Of a DNA stretch of 53,369 nt, positions 16,265-24,917 are shown in pieces. The translations under genes were made by a program, and so were the position numbers. How positions within the stretch are numbered: position 1 is the stretch's first letter; each line of letters starts with the position of its first letter. A model generated the notes under the pieces. It ran no database searches. It saw only the letters and a list, made by a program, of their open reading frames with translations, and was not told where the DNA came from. Source of the stretch: JBAXGW01 sp037139195 (GTDB lineage: Bacteria > Bacteroidota > Bacteroidia > Bacteroidales > JAHJDW01); NCBI GenBank assembly GCA_037139195.1, contig JBAXGW010000029.1, positions 1-53,369 on the forward strand, read 5' to 3'.

Positions 16265-17353
16265 ATGAAAATAATCCTAGTTGTTGGAGCTCGACCTAAT
16301 TTTGTCAAAATAGCTCAATTAATAAAGAAATTAAAAGAAGATTCTTTCTTTTCGCCTGTTTTAGTTCATACTGGACAACACTATGATTATAAAATGTCTG
16401 AATTATTTTTCAATGAATTATCAATTCCTCAGCCAGATATTTTTCTTAATGTAGGCAATGAAACACCTACTGGTCAAATTGCAAAAATGCTTGTTGAATT
16501 CGAAAAAGTATGTATTAACGAAAAGCCCGATTGCGTCCTAGTGGTTGGCGATGTCAATTCAACTATGGCTTGTAGTATTATAGCTTCTAGACATAGAATT
16601 AAGCTTATTCACCTCGAAGCTGGCTTACGCTCTAATGACAAAACCATGCCAGAGGAAACAAACAGATTAATAACTGACCAATTATCCGATTTATTGCTTA
16701 CCCCTTCTTTAGATGGAAACACTAACCTAAAAAGAGAAGGTATTTCAGAATCAAAAATCCACTTCGTTGGAAATATAATGATTGACACACTGACCAATTA
16801 TCTACCTCAAATTAAACAAATCAAGGCTTTTGAAAAATTTGACTTAAAAGAAAAAGAATACTTATTGTTAACTATACACAGACCTAGCAATGTAGACAAC
16901 CCTGAAACTTTAAAAGAACTGCTTGAAAACATTACGATGCTGAGTAAAAAAATAAAAATAGTATTTCCTGTTCATCCTCGCACATTAAATAGCATTAGAA
17001 GTAATAATTTAGTGCAAGAAAATGATAATATTATTTTTATTGAACCATTGGGTTATATTGAATTTACAAGTCTTATGCTTTATAGCAAATTAGTGGTAAC
17101 AGATTCGGGCGGGGTTCAAGAGGAAACAACTGCACTCGGAATTCCTTGTATAACGATGAGAGAAAACACTGAAAGACCTATCACAATAACTGAGGGAACA
17201 AATATTATAATTGGAAATAATTACAATGAACTATTTGCATTAACCGATATTGCTTTATTAAACAATTGGAAAAAAGCCTCAATTCCTAAATATTGGGATG
17301 GAAAAACTTCAGAAAGGATAATTGATGTTTTAAAGAAATTCTATAATGACTAA
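16265..17353 (+). CDS. wecB: UDP-N-acetylglucosamine 2-epimerase (non-hydrolysing), copy 1
   Basis: A 362-residue enzyme that interconverts UDP-GlcNAc and UDP-ManNAc in the cytosol. It shows the family signatures VVGARPNFVK, HTGQHYDYKMS, GDVNSTMA, HLEAGLRSNDKTMPEE-x-NR and TDSGGVQEE. It differs clearly from the second paralogue at 21719-22870 (for example GARPN versus GTRPE), so the two are not a recent duplication. It overlaps the following GT4 gene by 8 bp and probably forms a two-gene operon with it. Confidence 0.95.
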   Translation: MKIILVVGARPNFVKIAQLIKKLKEDSFFSPVLVHTGQHYDYKMSELFFNELSIPQPDIFLNVGNETPTGQIAKMLVEFEKVCINEKPDCVLVVGDVNSTMACSIIASRHRIKLIHLEAGLRSNDKTMPEETNRLITDQLSDLLLTPSLDGNTNLKREGISESKIHFVGNIMIDTLTNYLPQIKQIKAFEKFDLKEKEYLLLTIHRPSNVDNPETLKELLENITMLSKKIKIVFPVHPRTLNSIRSNNLVQENDNIIFIEPLGYIEFTSLMLYSKLVVTDSGGVQEETTALGIPCITMRENTERPITITEGTNIIIGNNYNELFALTDIALLNNWKKASIPKYWDGKTSERIIDVLKKFYND

Positions 17354-18638
17354 CACCAAAAAAAAAGTTTTATTATTTTACACCCACCTTTACCCTTTCG
17401 GCACTGGAGAAGCTTTTGTTGAAAATGAAATTAATTATTTATCTGAAAATTTTGATGAAATACTAATACTCCCACTTTACGATTCTCCTGAAATGCTCAA
17501 ACGACAAACCCCAGAAAATGTCAGGATTGATATTTCAAAAAATAAAAAAATAAACTTAAAAACATTTTGCTTCTTTCTAAATCAAATCTTAATTCTATTT
17601 TTTTTAGAATTACCTCATCTCTTTAATATTAAAAGAATTAAAACATTTGTTTATTGCTTAAGAGTTACTTACCGTTATTTTAAAAGCACTAATCAAATTA
17701 TTAAAAACGAATTACTTTCAGAAGAAAACAAAGATATATACTGCTATGCTTATTGGGGAAACGAAATAGCACTATGTGCAATTCTTAATCATAAAATATA
17801 TAAAACGAAGAAATGCATTGCTCGTTTTCACAGATGGGACTTATATGCATACACAAATGCTGCTAATTATCTGCCTTTTAAAAAATATATTTATCAGCAC
17901 CTTGACAAACTGGTCTTTATTGCTCAGGATGGAATTAATTATTATAAACAAAACTATCTTAAAAACACTCAAATAAATGAATCTAAATTTTCTTTAAATT
18001 ATTTAGGCACTAGCCCACATTCTGCTCTAAGATCTGATTATACTTTAAATCATTTTCGCATTGTTTCATGTTCTGGAATTAACTCAAACAAACGTGTTGA
18101 TTTAATTGCAACCGCGCTCTCATTAATCGATGATATATCAATAGAATGGATTCATTTTGGAGGAGCAACTACTACTCTGATATGGAAGAAGTTCGAAAAT
18201 ACTTGCAAAAATTTATTATCAAAAAAACGAAATATTAAATACACTCTTAAAGGAAATGTAAAAAACAACGAAGTTATAGAGTTTTACATAAACAACGAAG
18301 TTTTTCTTTTTATTAATTCAAGTATTTCAGAGGGATTACCTGTTAGTATTATGGAAGCAATGAGCTTTAGCATTCCTGTATTAGCCAACAATGCAGGTGG
18401 GACTAAAGAAATTGTTGAAAATAGTTTTAATGGAACATTATTTAAAAATATAACTCCAGAATTACTAAGTGCTGAATTAATACGTCTATCAAAACTTCCT
18501 ATTGAAGAATACTCTCTTTATAGAATAAATGCATATAAAACTTGGAATTTGAAATTCAATGCCGAAAAAAATTATCAAACTTTTGTTGAAAACACCCTTT
18601 TGATAAAACCAGAATCCGCATTAGCTGTTTTTTATTGA
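17346..18638 (+). CDS. GT4 family glycosyltransferase
   Basis: A 430-residue GT-B enzyme with an N-terminal domain beginning LLFYTHLYPFGTGEAF-x-ENE and the C-terminal donor-binding motif SEGLPVSIMEAM (E-x7-E type). It starts within the end of wecB (ATGACTAA overlap), so it may use the ManNAc-derived donor. The last ten residues (KPESALAVFY) and the stop codon are encoded by a copy of the MITE end (18609-18712). The natural 3' end therefore seems to have been replaced or trimmed by the insertion, though the catalytic domains look complete. Confidence 0.9.
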   Translation: MTNTKKKVLLFYTHLYPFGTGEAFVENEINYLSENFDEILILPLYDSPEMLKRQTPENVRIDISKNKKINLKTFCFFLNQILILFFLELPHLFNIKRIKTFVYCLRVTYRYFKSTNQIIKNELLSEENKDIYCYAYWGNEIALCAILNHKIYKTKKCIARFHRWDLYAYTNAANYLPFKKYIYQHLDKLVFIAQDGINYYKQNYLKNTQINESKFSLNYLGTSPHSALRSDYTLNHFRIVSCSGINSNKRVDLIATALSLIDDISIEWIHFGGATTTLIWKKFENTCKNLLSKKRNIKYTLKGNVKNNEVIEFYINNEVFLFINSSISEGLPVSIMEAMSFSIPVLANNAGGTKEIVENSFNGTLFKNITPELLSAELIRLSKLPIEEYSLYRINAYKTWNLKFNAEKNYQTFVENTLLIKPESALAVFY

Positions 18639-18712
18639 AAAAATGCAAATTTTCAGCAACTAAAAACACTTGATTTTAGTAATTTACAGACGATTTTACG
18701 CAATAAATTTAC
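18609..18712. mobile_element. Truncated copy of the TTTAA-type MITE left end
   Basis: About 100 bp align with 8206-8305 at roughly three-quarters identity by eye. They start with CCAGAATCCGCATTAG (compare CCCAAAATCCGCATTAG) and keep TTTTTTATTGAAAAAA and TAATTTACAGACG. No matching right terminus is visible, so only one end remains. The copy overlaps the 3' end of the preceding glycosyltransferase gene. Confidence 0.72.
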
Positions 18713-18766
18713 TTGATTGATCCATTTTTAAGTTGTTTTGTGTAAACCTATTTTTGGACAAGACAA

Positions 18767-18828
18767 TTATCAATTGTCAATTATCAATTGTCAATTGACA
18801 ACTGTCCATTGTTAATAGTCAATTAAAA
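18767..18828. repeat. Heptanucleotide array (TCAATTG type), array 1
   Basis: Eight to nine units of 7 bp (TCAATTA, TCAATTG, TCAACTG, TCCATTG) run up to, and include, the stop codon (TTA, 18823-18825) of the minus-strand gene to the right. Confidence 0.85.
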
Positions 18829-19788
18829 CATCCTTCTAATAATACTGTAAGAAATATAAATGAAGTTTTTATATGATTTAGTATATGATGGCTGCTTTCT
18901 AATAGCATCTAAAGCGGTTTTTATAGCCTGCCAATATTTTTTAGAATTAACTAGAGTTTGTGATTGATAAATAAGAATTTCGGATGGATTGTCGATGTAT
19001 AATCGTTCATAGTCTGCTGCTATTTGCTCCATTTCAATTCTATTCTCAGAACTTAAAAGATATTTACTATCATTTATCCATGTCTTACGTATTAAAAAAA
19101 CCAAGTCTAGTATGAAATATTTTCGGATATTAATATTTCCTTGTCTTACGGCACTATTATGAACTCTATATTGGTATAAAATCTCTGGAATATGACAGCA
19201 TACAGCTTTGGACTGGCAGGCTACCCTGAAAAACCATTCATAATCCTCACCTCCTAATCTATCAAAGAATATATCATAAACTCCATATTTTGCTATTAAT
19301 TCCTTTGTCATAACGATAGTTTGTCCACATAAAAAAGGTTTATAGTCAATATCCGTTCTTAAACGTTTATAGTCAATTTGATACTCATTCCTCTTACTTA
19401 TATGCCCACCCGAATCTATAAAATGATAATCTGATGTAAGTATCTCCACATTTTCTCTTTTAATATATTCAACGATTCGTTCCAAACGATTTGGCATGGA
19501 GATATCATCCGCATCTTGAAATGTAATGTATTTCCCTTGAGCTTCTTTAAAAAGCTTATTACAAGTTTTTAAATATCCTAAGTTTTGTTCATTTTCAATT
19601 ATTTTGATTCTGCTATCTTTTGACGCAAATTGCAGAATATTTTTTAATGAATCATCGGTAGATGCATCATCGCAAATGAGCAACTCGAAATCAATGAATG
19701 TTTGGGTCAAAACATTTTCAATTGCAGGTCTCAAATATCTGCCAGCATTATAAACTGGCACTAAAATACTAATATACGGATTTCCCAT
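18823..19788 (-). CDS. GT2 family glycosyltransferase
   Basis: A 321-residue GT-A enzyme: SILVPVYNAGRYL at the start, CDDASTDDS, and the metal-binding DXD segment QDADD (residues 91-95). After the catalytic domain (to about 230) comes a helical tail with a TPR-like look. It is the last gene of a six-gene minus-strand operon beginning at 24865 and overlaps the preceding GT2 gene by 20 bp. Its stop codon lies inside heptad repeat sequence. The donor and acceptor cannot be told from the sequence. Confidence 0.92.
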   Translation of the reverse strand: MGNPYISILVPVYNAGRYLRPAIENVLTQTFIDFELLICDDASTDDSLKNILQFASKDSRIKIIENEQNLGYLKTCNKLFKEAQGKYITFQDADDISMPNRLERIVEYIKRENVEILTSDYHFIDSGGHISKRNEYQIDYKRLRTDIDYKPFLCGQTIVMTKELIAKYGVYDIFFDRLGGEDYEWFFRVACQSKAVCCHIPEILYQYRVHNSAVRQGNINIRKYFILDLVFLIRKTWINDSKYLLSSENRIEMEQIAADYERLYIDNPSEILIYQSQTLVNSKKYWQAIKTALDAIRKQPSYTKSYKNFIYISYSIIRRMF

Positions 19789-20803
19789 TTTTCTTTTTAA
19801 CTCTTAAAATCAATTTCAATATGCTTTCAGGCATAAAATATAACACTATAAAACGATACCAATCATAAATTTCAAAAACCGCTTTACTCTTATAAGCTAT
19901 TAATATCAATTCTTTTGAATTCTTGTATTCCTGTTTTGAATATTCAAACAAAGCTAATCTTTTTGCATAATAACCATAAAGTAAATTCGAATTTATTGCA
20001 CTCAAATCCCATTTTTTATTGTAAAATTTATTAAACCCTAGTTTCTCATAATAATTAATTAGTTTAATCGGAGCATTTAATTGCTTTAAAATCGACAGAT
20101 GAATTGCATTTAAATCAGTATAACCAACACTTTGCTCTTGTTGAATTGTTTTTGAATCAGGATGGACTCGAAAATTTGTCACAATAGGGATAGTAGAATA
20201 CCTTGCCCGAGTTAAATCAAACTTTAATAAAAAACCAAAATACAATTCAAAATCCATTGCATAATGCAAACTCTCTGACAAAGGAAATAGTGTTTTGGCT
20301 TTCTTTAAATTATAAAAAACAGTAATAGACATCGCAGCATAAGGAATGGTTTCCTCAATCGTTGAATAAAAGGTAGTTTTACTATATTGCAATGTCCTAT
20401 TTGTCCCATTCTCAAAATTTCTATTTCTCACACACAAAACATCAAATGGATCTTTAATAAATTCTTCGGCAACTTCTAAAAGAACATTTTTTTCAATAAA
20501 ATCATCAGCATTAATCCAGTAAAAAATATCACCAGTACAAAAATTTATTCCTTTATTGATAGCATCCGTTTGACCATTATCCGATTCAGAAATAAAACGA
20601 GTATATAAATCCGAATATTTCTCAATTATAACACACGTATTATCGGTACTACCTCCATCTACAATTACTAGTTCAATATTTTTATAATCCTGATTTTTAA
20701 TTGATAGCAATGTTTCTTCAATAAACTCTTCCGAATTATAACAAGGCAATACTAAGGATATCTTAGGAGAATTTTTCAATTCAATATTTTTAAAAGTTTT
20801 CAC
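19769..20803 (-). CDS. GT2 family glycosyltransferase
   Basis: A 344-residue GT-A enzyme with SLVLPCYNSEEFI, VDGGSTDNT, DNGQTDAINKG and INADD (DXD at residues 99-101). The DGGSTD/NGQ-x-DA pattern is that of GT2 enzymes typical of O-antigen clusters. The C-terminal 100 residues are helical with a hydrophobic, basic end (FMPESILKLILRVKKK), which suggests membrane association. It is the fifth gene of the six-gene operon. Confidence 0.92.
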   Translation of the reverse strand: MKTFKNIELKNSPKISLVLPCYNSEEFIEETLLSIKNQDYKNIELVIVDGGSTDNTCVIIEKYSDLYTRFISESDNGQTDAINKGINFCTGDIFYWINADDFIEKNVLLEVAEEFIKDPFDVLCVRNRNFENGTNRTLQYSKTTFYSTIEETIPYAAMSITVFYNLKKAKTLFPLSESLHYAMDFELYFGFLLKFDLTRARYSTIPIVTNFRVHPDSKTIQQEQSVGYTDLNAIHLSILKQLNAPIKLINYYEKLGFNKFYNKKWDLSAINSNLLYGYYAKRLALFEYSKQEYKNSKELILIAYKSKAVFEIYDWYRFIVLYFMPESILKLILRVKKKNGKSVY

Positions 20804-20819
20804 TAAATTTTCAAGTCGA

Positions 20820-21719
20820 CTAACTATTAGAAGTAAACATCCTTTTGATTCTTGTCCTAATTATTAATTTACATCTTATATTTGAAACAATATCTTTAAA
20901 CCACATTATATATTTTTTTCTTTTAAATCTATCTCCATAATATAACTTATAAATGCGAGCTTTATCACTATTATGATGCAAAGAGCCTATATAAATACAT
21001 TCTAAACTTTCACTTTTCAAAAAGTAAGGTAAATAATTAGATTTAAAAACACGCAATGAACCTTTAATCAAAACGCTATCAGCAATATCCGTCAAGGCTT
21101 TTTCAACTAATATATTGTTAAACTTGCTGCTAATATCACAAACTTTATAGTAACCCTCACTTAAATAGAAATTAAACATAGTCATGTCGCAAATACCACC
21201 AAAATTCAATTTCTGATGCTCAATCCAATTTAGCTCCAATCGTTGAAATAATTCAGAATTAGTATATTGCATTTTAATAAAATTACAGAAATCATCCAAT
21301 ACCTCTTTATTTTTAAACCATTGGAATCCAGCACCACCATTTCCTCTGACGGTTATATCATAGCCTTCAAAAAAACCATGCATTTTATTTATATCTTCAT
21401 AAACCAAAAGATCTGAGTCCAAACAAATAAATTCACCTTCGTAATCTTTTTCATAAAGATAGTCTCGAAACACAAACCATCTTAAAAAACAAATTAGTTC
21501 AAATTGGTAGGGAGTTAATGACATGTGCTTATAAATTTTCTCAAATTCACTCGCCGATTTTGAGTAATCAGAAATATTTTCATGTAAAACAAAAGAATAT
21601 TTATCGTTTGAATCATCTCCTAACAATACAATATTTGCCTTAGGATTTGATTCCTGCACTTGACTCAATGTAAAGGGGAGGTAAATACTATTTGATTTAT
21701 GAAAAAATAATATATTCAT
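20820..21719 (-). CDS. GT-A-like glycosyltransferase, family uncertain
   Basis: A 299-residue protein. It starts MNILFFHKSNSIYLPFT and holds the core ELICFLRWFVFRDYL and FICLDSDLLVYEDI, whose DSD is a probable metal-binding DXD as in GT8-type and related enzymes. The later segment GAGFQWFKNKEVLDDFCNF and the GGICDMTMF block resemble acceptor-loop regions of such enzymes. No membrane helix is evident. It overlaps the epimerase gene by one base and is followed 16 bp later by a GT2 gene. I am confident it is a nucleotide-sugar-using transferase but not of its CAZy family. Confidence 0.75.
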   Translation of the reverse strand: MNILFFHKSNSIYLPFTLSQVQESNPKANIVLLGDDSNDKYSFVLHENISDYSKSASEFEKIYKHMSLTPYQFELICFLRWFVFRDYLYEKDYEGEFICLDSDLLVYEDINKMHGFFEGYDITVRGNGGAGFQWFKNKEVLDDFCNFIKMQYTNSELFQRLELNWIEHQKLNFGGICDMTMFNFYLSEGYYKVCDISSKFNNILVEKALTDIADSVLIKGSLRVFKSNYLPYFLKSESLECIYIGSLHHNSDKARIYKLYYGDRFKRKKYIMWFKDIVSNIRCKLIIRTRIKRMFTSNS

Positions 21720-22870
21720 TATTTAATTCTATTTTTATAATAATTTTTAATAATACTTACTATTCTATAAGATGCTTTACCATCACCATAAGGATTGCTA
21801 ATTGAAGACATTGCATTATAAACAACTTCATTTTCAATCAATAAGGATGCTACTTTTACAATTTCACTACTATTTGTCCCAACTATTTTAGTACAACCAG
21901 CTTCTACTCCTTCTTTTCTTTCAGTAGCATCTCTCATAACGAGAACTGGCTTCCCAAATGTAGGAGCTTCCTCTTGAATTCCACCACTATCAGTTAATAT
22001 AAAAGTGCATTTTTCCATCAAGTAAATAAAGCTATAATAATCTAAATGTTCAATTAGCTTCACATTATCAATGTTGCTTAAAACTGACATAACACTATCT
22101 CTAACATTTGGGTTCATATGTAATGGATAGACAAAATTGTAGTTTTTATATTTATTCGCTAATTGTTTAACTGAATTGCAAATTTCGGACAATCCAGATC
22201 CAAAATTTTCACGTCTATGCCCAGTTATCAGAATAAACTTATTATCAACAAATGAATCAAAGCAAGGATTGGAGGCTTTAATTAAACTTACAATAATATC
22301 ATTTTGCTTTATCTTAAATCTAGTTTCTAATAATGAATCTACAACTGTATTTCCTGTTACAAAAATATCAGATGAATTAACCTTCTCTGAAATCAAATTT
22401 TGCCTTGCACTTTCTGTGGGTGCAAAATGAAATTTAGCTATTTTAGCTGTTAATTGCCTATTCATTTCTTCAGGAAATGGAGACAAAACATTATATGTTC
22501 TTAACCCAGCCTCAACATGTGCAACTGGAATTTTATTATAGAAAGCTGACAGTGAAGCCGCAAGAGCAGTACTAGTATCTCCATGAACAAACACCAACTC
22601 AGGGTTTAATTTCTCAAATACATTTTCTAAACCTTTCAAAATAGTTGCAGTTATGTGAGCCAAACCCTGATTAGACTTCATAATATCTAAATCAATATCT
22701 GGTATGATATCAAACAAATTCAAAACTTGATCTAACATTTCGCGATGTTGAGCTGTTATACACACCTTAACATCAAAAAAATTATCGTTCTTACATTTAC
22801 AAATTAACGGTGCTAATTTAATTGCCTCTGGTCGTGTACCTAAAATAAAAAGAATTTGAAATTTATTCAT
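21719..22870 (-). CDS. wecB: UDP-N-acetylglucosamine 2-epimerase (non-hydrolysing), copy 2
   Basis: A 383-residue WecB/MnaA enzyme with LGTRPEAIKLAPL, TAQHREMLDQVL, HGDTSTALAASLSAF, HVEAGLRT, FPEEMNRQL, GHRRENFG and TDSGGIQEEAP, all strictly conserved. It is closer to the textbook WecB sequence than the copy at 16265-17353. Its start overlaps the GT4 gene by 8 bp and its end overlaps the next gene by one base. Having a second epimerase in one locus suggests that separate glycan units use ManNAc, or that one copy acts on another UDP-HexNAc such as UDP-FucNAc. Confidence 0.96.
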   Translation of the reverse strand: MNKFQILFILGTRPEAIKLAPLICKCKNDNFFDVKVCITAQHREMLDQVLNLFDIIPDIDLDIMKSNQGLAHITATILKGLENVFEKLNPELVFVHGDTSTALAASLSAFYNKIPVAHVEAGLRTYNVLSPFPEEMNRQLTAKIAKFHFAPTESARQNLISEKVNSSDIFVTGNTVVDSLLETRFKIKQNDIIVSLIKASNPCFDSFVDNKFILITGHRRENFGSGLSEICNSVKQLANKYKNYNFVYPLHMNPNVRDSVMSVLSNIDNVKLIEHLDYYSFIYLMEKCTFILTDSGGIQEEAPTFGKPVLVMRDATERKEGVEAGCTKIVGTNSSEIVKVASLLIENEVVYNAMSSISNPYGDGKASYRIVSIIKNYYKNRIK

Positions 22871-23978
22871 GTTTTAATTTATTTATTAAATAAACCCACA
22901 TATTAGTCCATTTTTCTGTTGTAAAATAATTATGAACATTTTCAAATTGGTTTATTGTTTCTTGTTCTATATTTTCAAGCAATTCAGTCATTCCTATTGT
23001 AAGAGAATTAACGTCAGGATTACAATGTAAACAGGGAATATCTTTTAATCCTCCAATGTTTGTTGAAACTACTGGTGTTCCACACATCATTGACTCTAAT
23101 GCACTTAAGGAGGTTCCTTCTTTTGCTATACTTGGAATTATTGTCATTGTAGACTTATTATACAATTCAATCAATTCATTTTGAGTAACACTCCCTATAA
23201 AATTAACTTTTGTTTGAAGATTAAGTTTTTCTACTAATTCTTTACAATAATCAAAATAAAATTTTGCGCCAAAAGAACCTGCCACAATTAACACAAAATC
23301 CTTATTATTTTTTTCAAAGATTGAAAAAGACTCAATTGCAATATGAATTCCTCTGTCATATCTGATATTTCTTGGCAGTAAAATAATTTTCTCTTTAACA
23401 ATAGATTTATCATTTTTAAAAACAGAAGGATTTATAGTATTTGGGAAAAACCAATTTTTCTTTTGGATTTCTTCAAAAAAACTAGTTCCAGCATTTATTT
23501 TCAATCCAATCTCTCTTAAAAACTCTGTATCATTAGCAACTAAAACATGTTTTTTCTTTTTAAAAAACTTAAGAGTAATTTTATGAAAACGGTCGAATAA
23601 AGTCAGTTTAGAATTATCCCATAACACTCCATGCGACAATACTATAACCTTTGGATGCCACATGACAAATGGATAATGAAAGAAATAGTGACAAATGAGC
23701 ACATCAAACTGACTTAACCATTTTTTATTTAAAAGTAATTGTATATTAAAAATATACCAGTCAAAATTAAAAATAATTTTTTTCAACTTATAAGTATACC
23801 AAAAATATCGCGTGTATTTGACATTTTTAAGATTATTAACTCCTTCTTGTGTTGACTGAATAACTGAGTTCTCAATAATATTAGATGTAGATGAGATAAA
23901 AGTCTTAATATAGGATTCTTGTCCTCCAACAATTGGGTCATAGTACATTGAAACGTGACAAACTTTTATTTTATCCAT
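22863..23978 (-). CDS. GT4 family glycosyltransferase
   Basis: A 371-residue GT-B enzyme beginning VCHVSMYYDPIVGGQESYI and ending with the donor-site motif KEGTSLSALESMMCGTPVV (E-x7-E spacing). The loop around LLPRNIRYDRGIHIAIESF is the usual start of the second Rossmann domain. It is the second gene of the operon; its start overlaps the first gene by 13 bp and its end overlaps wecB copy 2 by 8 bp. Confidence 0.94.
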   Translation of the reverse strand: MDKIKVCHVSMYYDPIVGGQESYIKTFISSTSNIIENSVIQSTQEGVNNLKNVKYTRYFWYTYKLKKIIFNFDWYIFNIQLLLNKKWLSQFDVLICHYFFHYPFVMWHPKVIVLSHGVLWDNSKLTLFDRFHKITLKFFKKKKHVLVANDTEFLREIGLKINAGTSFFEEIQKKNWFFPNTINPSVFKNDKSIVKEKIILLPRNIRYDRGIHIAIESFSIFEKNNKDFVLIVAGSFGAKFYFDYCKELVEKLNLQTKVNFIGSVTQNELIELYNKSTMTIIPSIAKEGTSLSALESMMCGTPVVSTNIGGLKDIPCLHCNPDVNSLTIGMTELLENIEQETINQFENVHNYFTTEKWTNMWVYLINKLKHE

Positions 23979-24865
23979 TTATTTTTAAAATATCTAAATT
24001 GACTAATTATTAATTTTATAAATGATTTCTTAGGCACTAAAATATTTTCAATAAATTTATCATACTTTTCATATTCAATAATATCATATTTATTAATTCT
24101 TGAAAAATCAATTGAGCCTATCTCGGAATTAATATGAGTAGGATAATTTGAAGTATGAGTAGCATCAATTCTAGCAAATCCAATATTTTTAATTAGATTC
24201 ACATTTGGACTAATAGAGCATCCACCATTTAGCTTTACCGAAAAAAACCATTGATAATCCCATGTATCAATTCTATTATCTCTTAACTCTTTTATAATAT
24301 TCCGCCAATATTGATTTATAATATTATTTTCTACAAATAAGCTATCATACTTTTCATCCAAAATTAATGAATAATTATTCCAAGCTCTTCTCCATGTGGC
24401 CCATCCCCAAACATTCACATATCTAGTTTTAAAAAACGATGAGGTTATTTTAAACGGATATTTATAAAAATTTCCTCCAATATGCATTACTTTTTCATCA
24501 TATCTATATTTAGATAGCATCTCCTCTGAATACCTAAAAAAACTTAAATCAGGCAAACAATCATCTTCCAATACTATTCCCTCTTCCACATTTTCAAAAA
24601 ACCATGTTATTGCACCACTCACTGCTAATCCACACCCTAAATTATTTTCTCTAAATAATGTTTTTACTTCACAGTCCCAATCAATAGTATTCAAAACCAG
24701 TTTTCTTGTTTCTTCGCAAAGTGCTATTTCATTGTCTCTTTCTTTTCGTGGTCCATCTGCTGCAATATATAAATACTTCGGTTTCACCTCTCGTATTTTA
24801 GCAAATACCTGAGTTGTAACATCTGGACGATTAAAAATTAAAAATAATATGGGGGTGTTAAACAT
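23966..24865 (-). CDS. GT-A-like transferase of the HlpA-like type
   Basis: A 299-residue protein with LFLIFNRPDVTTQVFAKI, YIAADGPR, and the metal-site segment GIVLEDDCLPD, then VWGWATWRRAW. This signature set belongs to the glycosyltransferases often labelled hemolytic protein HlpA-like in O-antigen clusters. It heads the six-gene operon. No TANNTTTG box was found in the short gap upstream (24866-24917), so its promoter is not identified. Confidence 0.82.
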   Translation of the reverse strand: MFNTPILFLIFNRPDVTTQVFAKIREVKPKYLYIAADGPRKERDNEIALCEETRKLVLNTIDWDCEVKTLFRENNLGCGLAVSGAITWFFENVEEGIVLEDDCLPDLSFFRYSEEMLSKYRYDEKVMHIGGNFYKYPFKITSSFFKTRYVNVWGWATWRRAWNNYSLILDEKYDSLFVENNIINQYWRNIIKELRDNRIDTWDYQWFFSVKLNGGCSISPNVNLIKNIGFARIDATHTSNYPTHINSEIGSIDFSRINKYDIIEYEKYDKFIENILVPKKSFIKLIISQFRYFKNKWIK

Positions 24866-24917
24866 TTAGTTCTAAAATATTAGCAAATTTAATAAACTTA
24901 TTATTATAAACGCGCAT

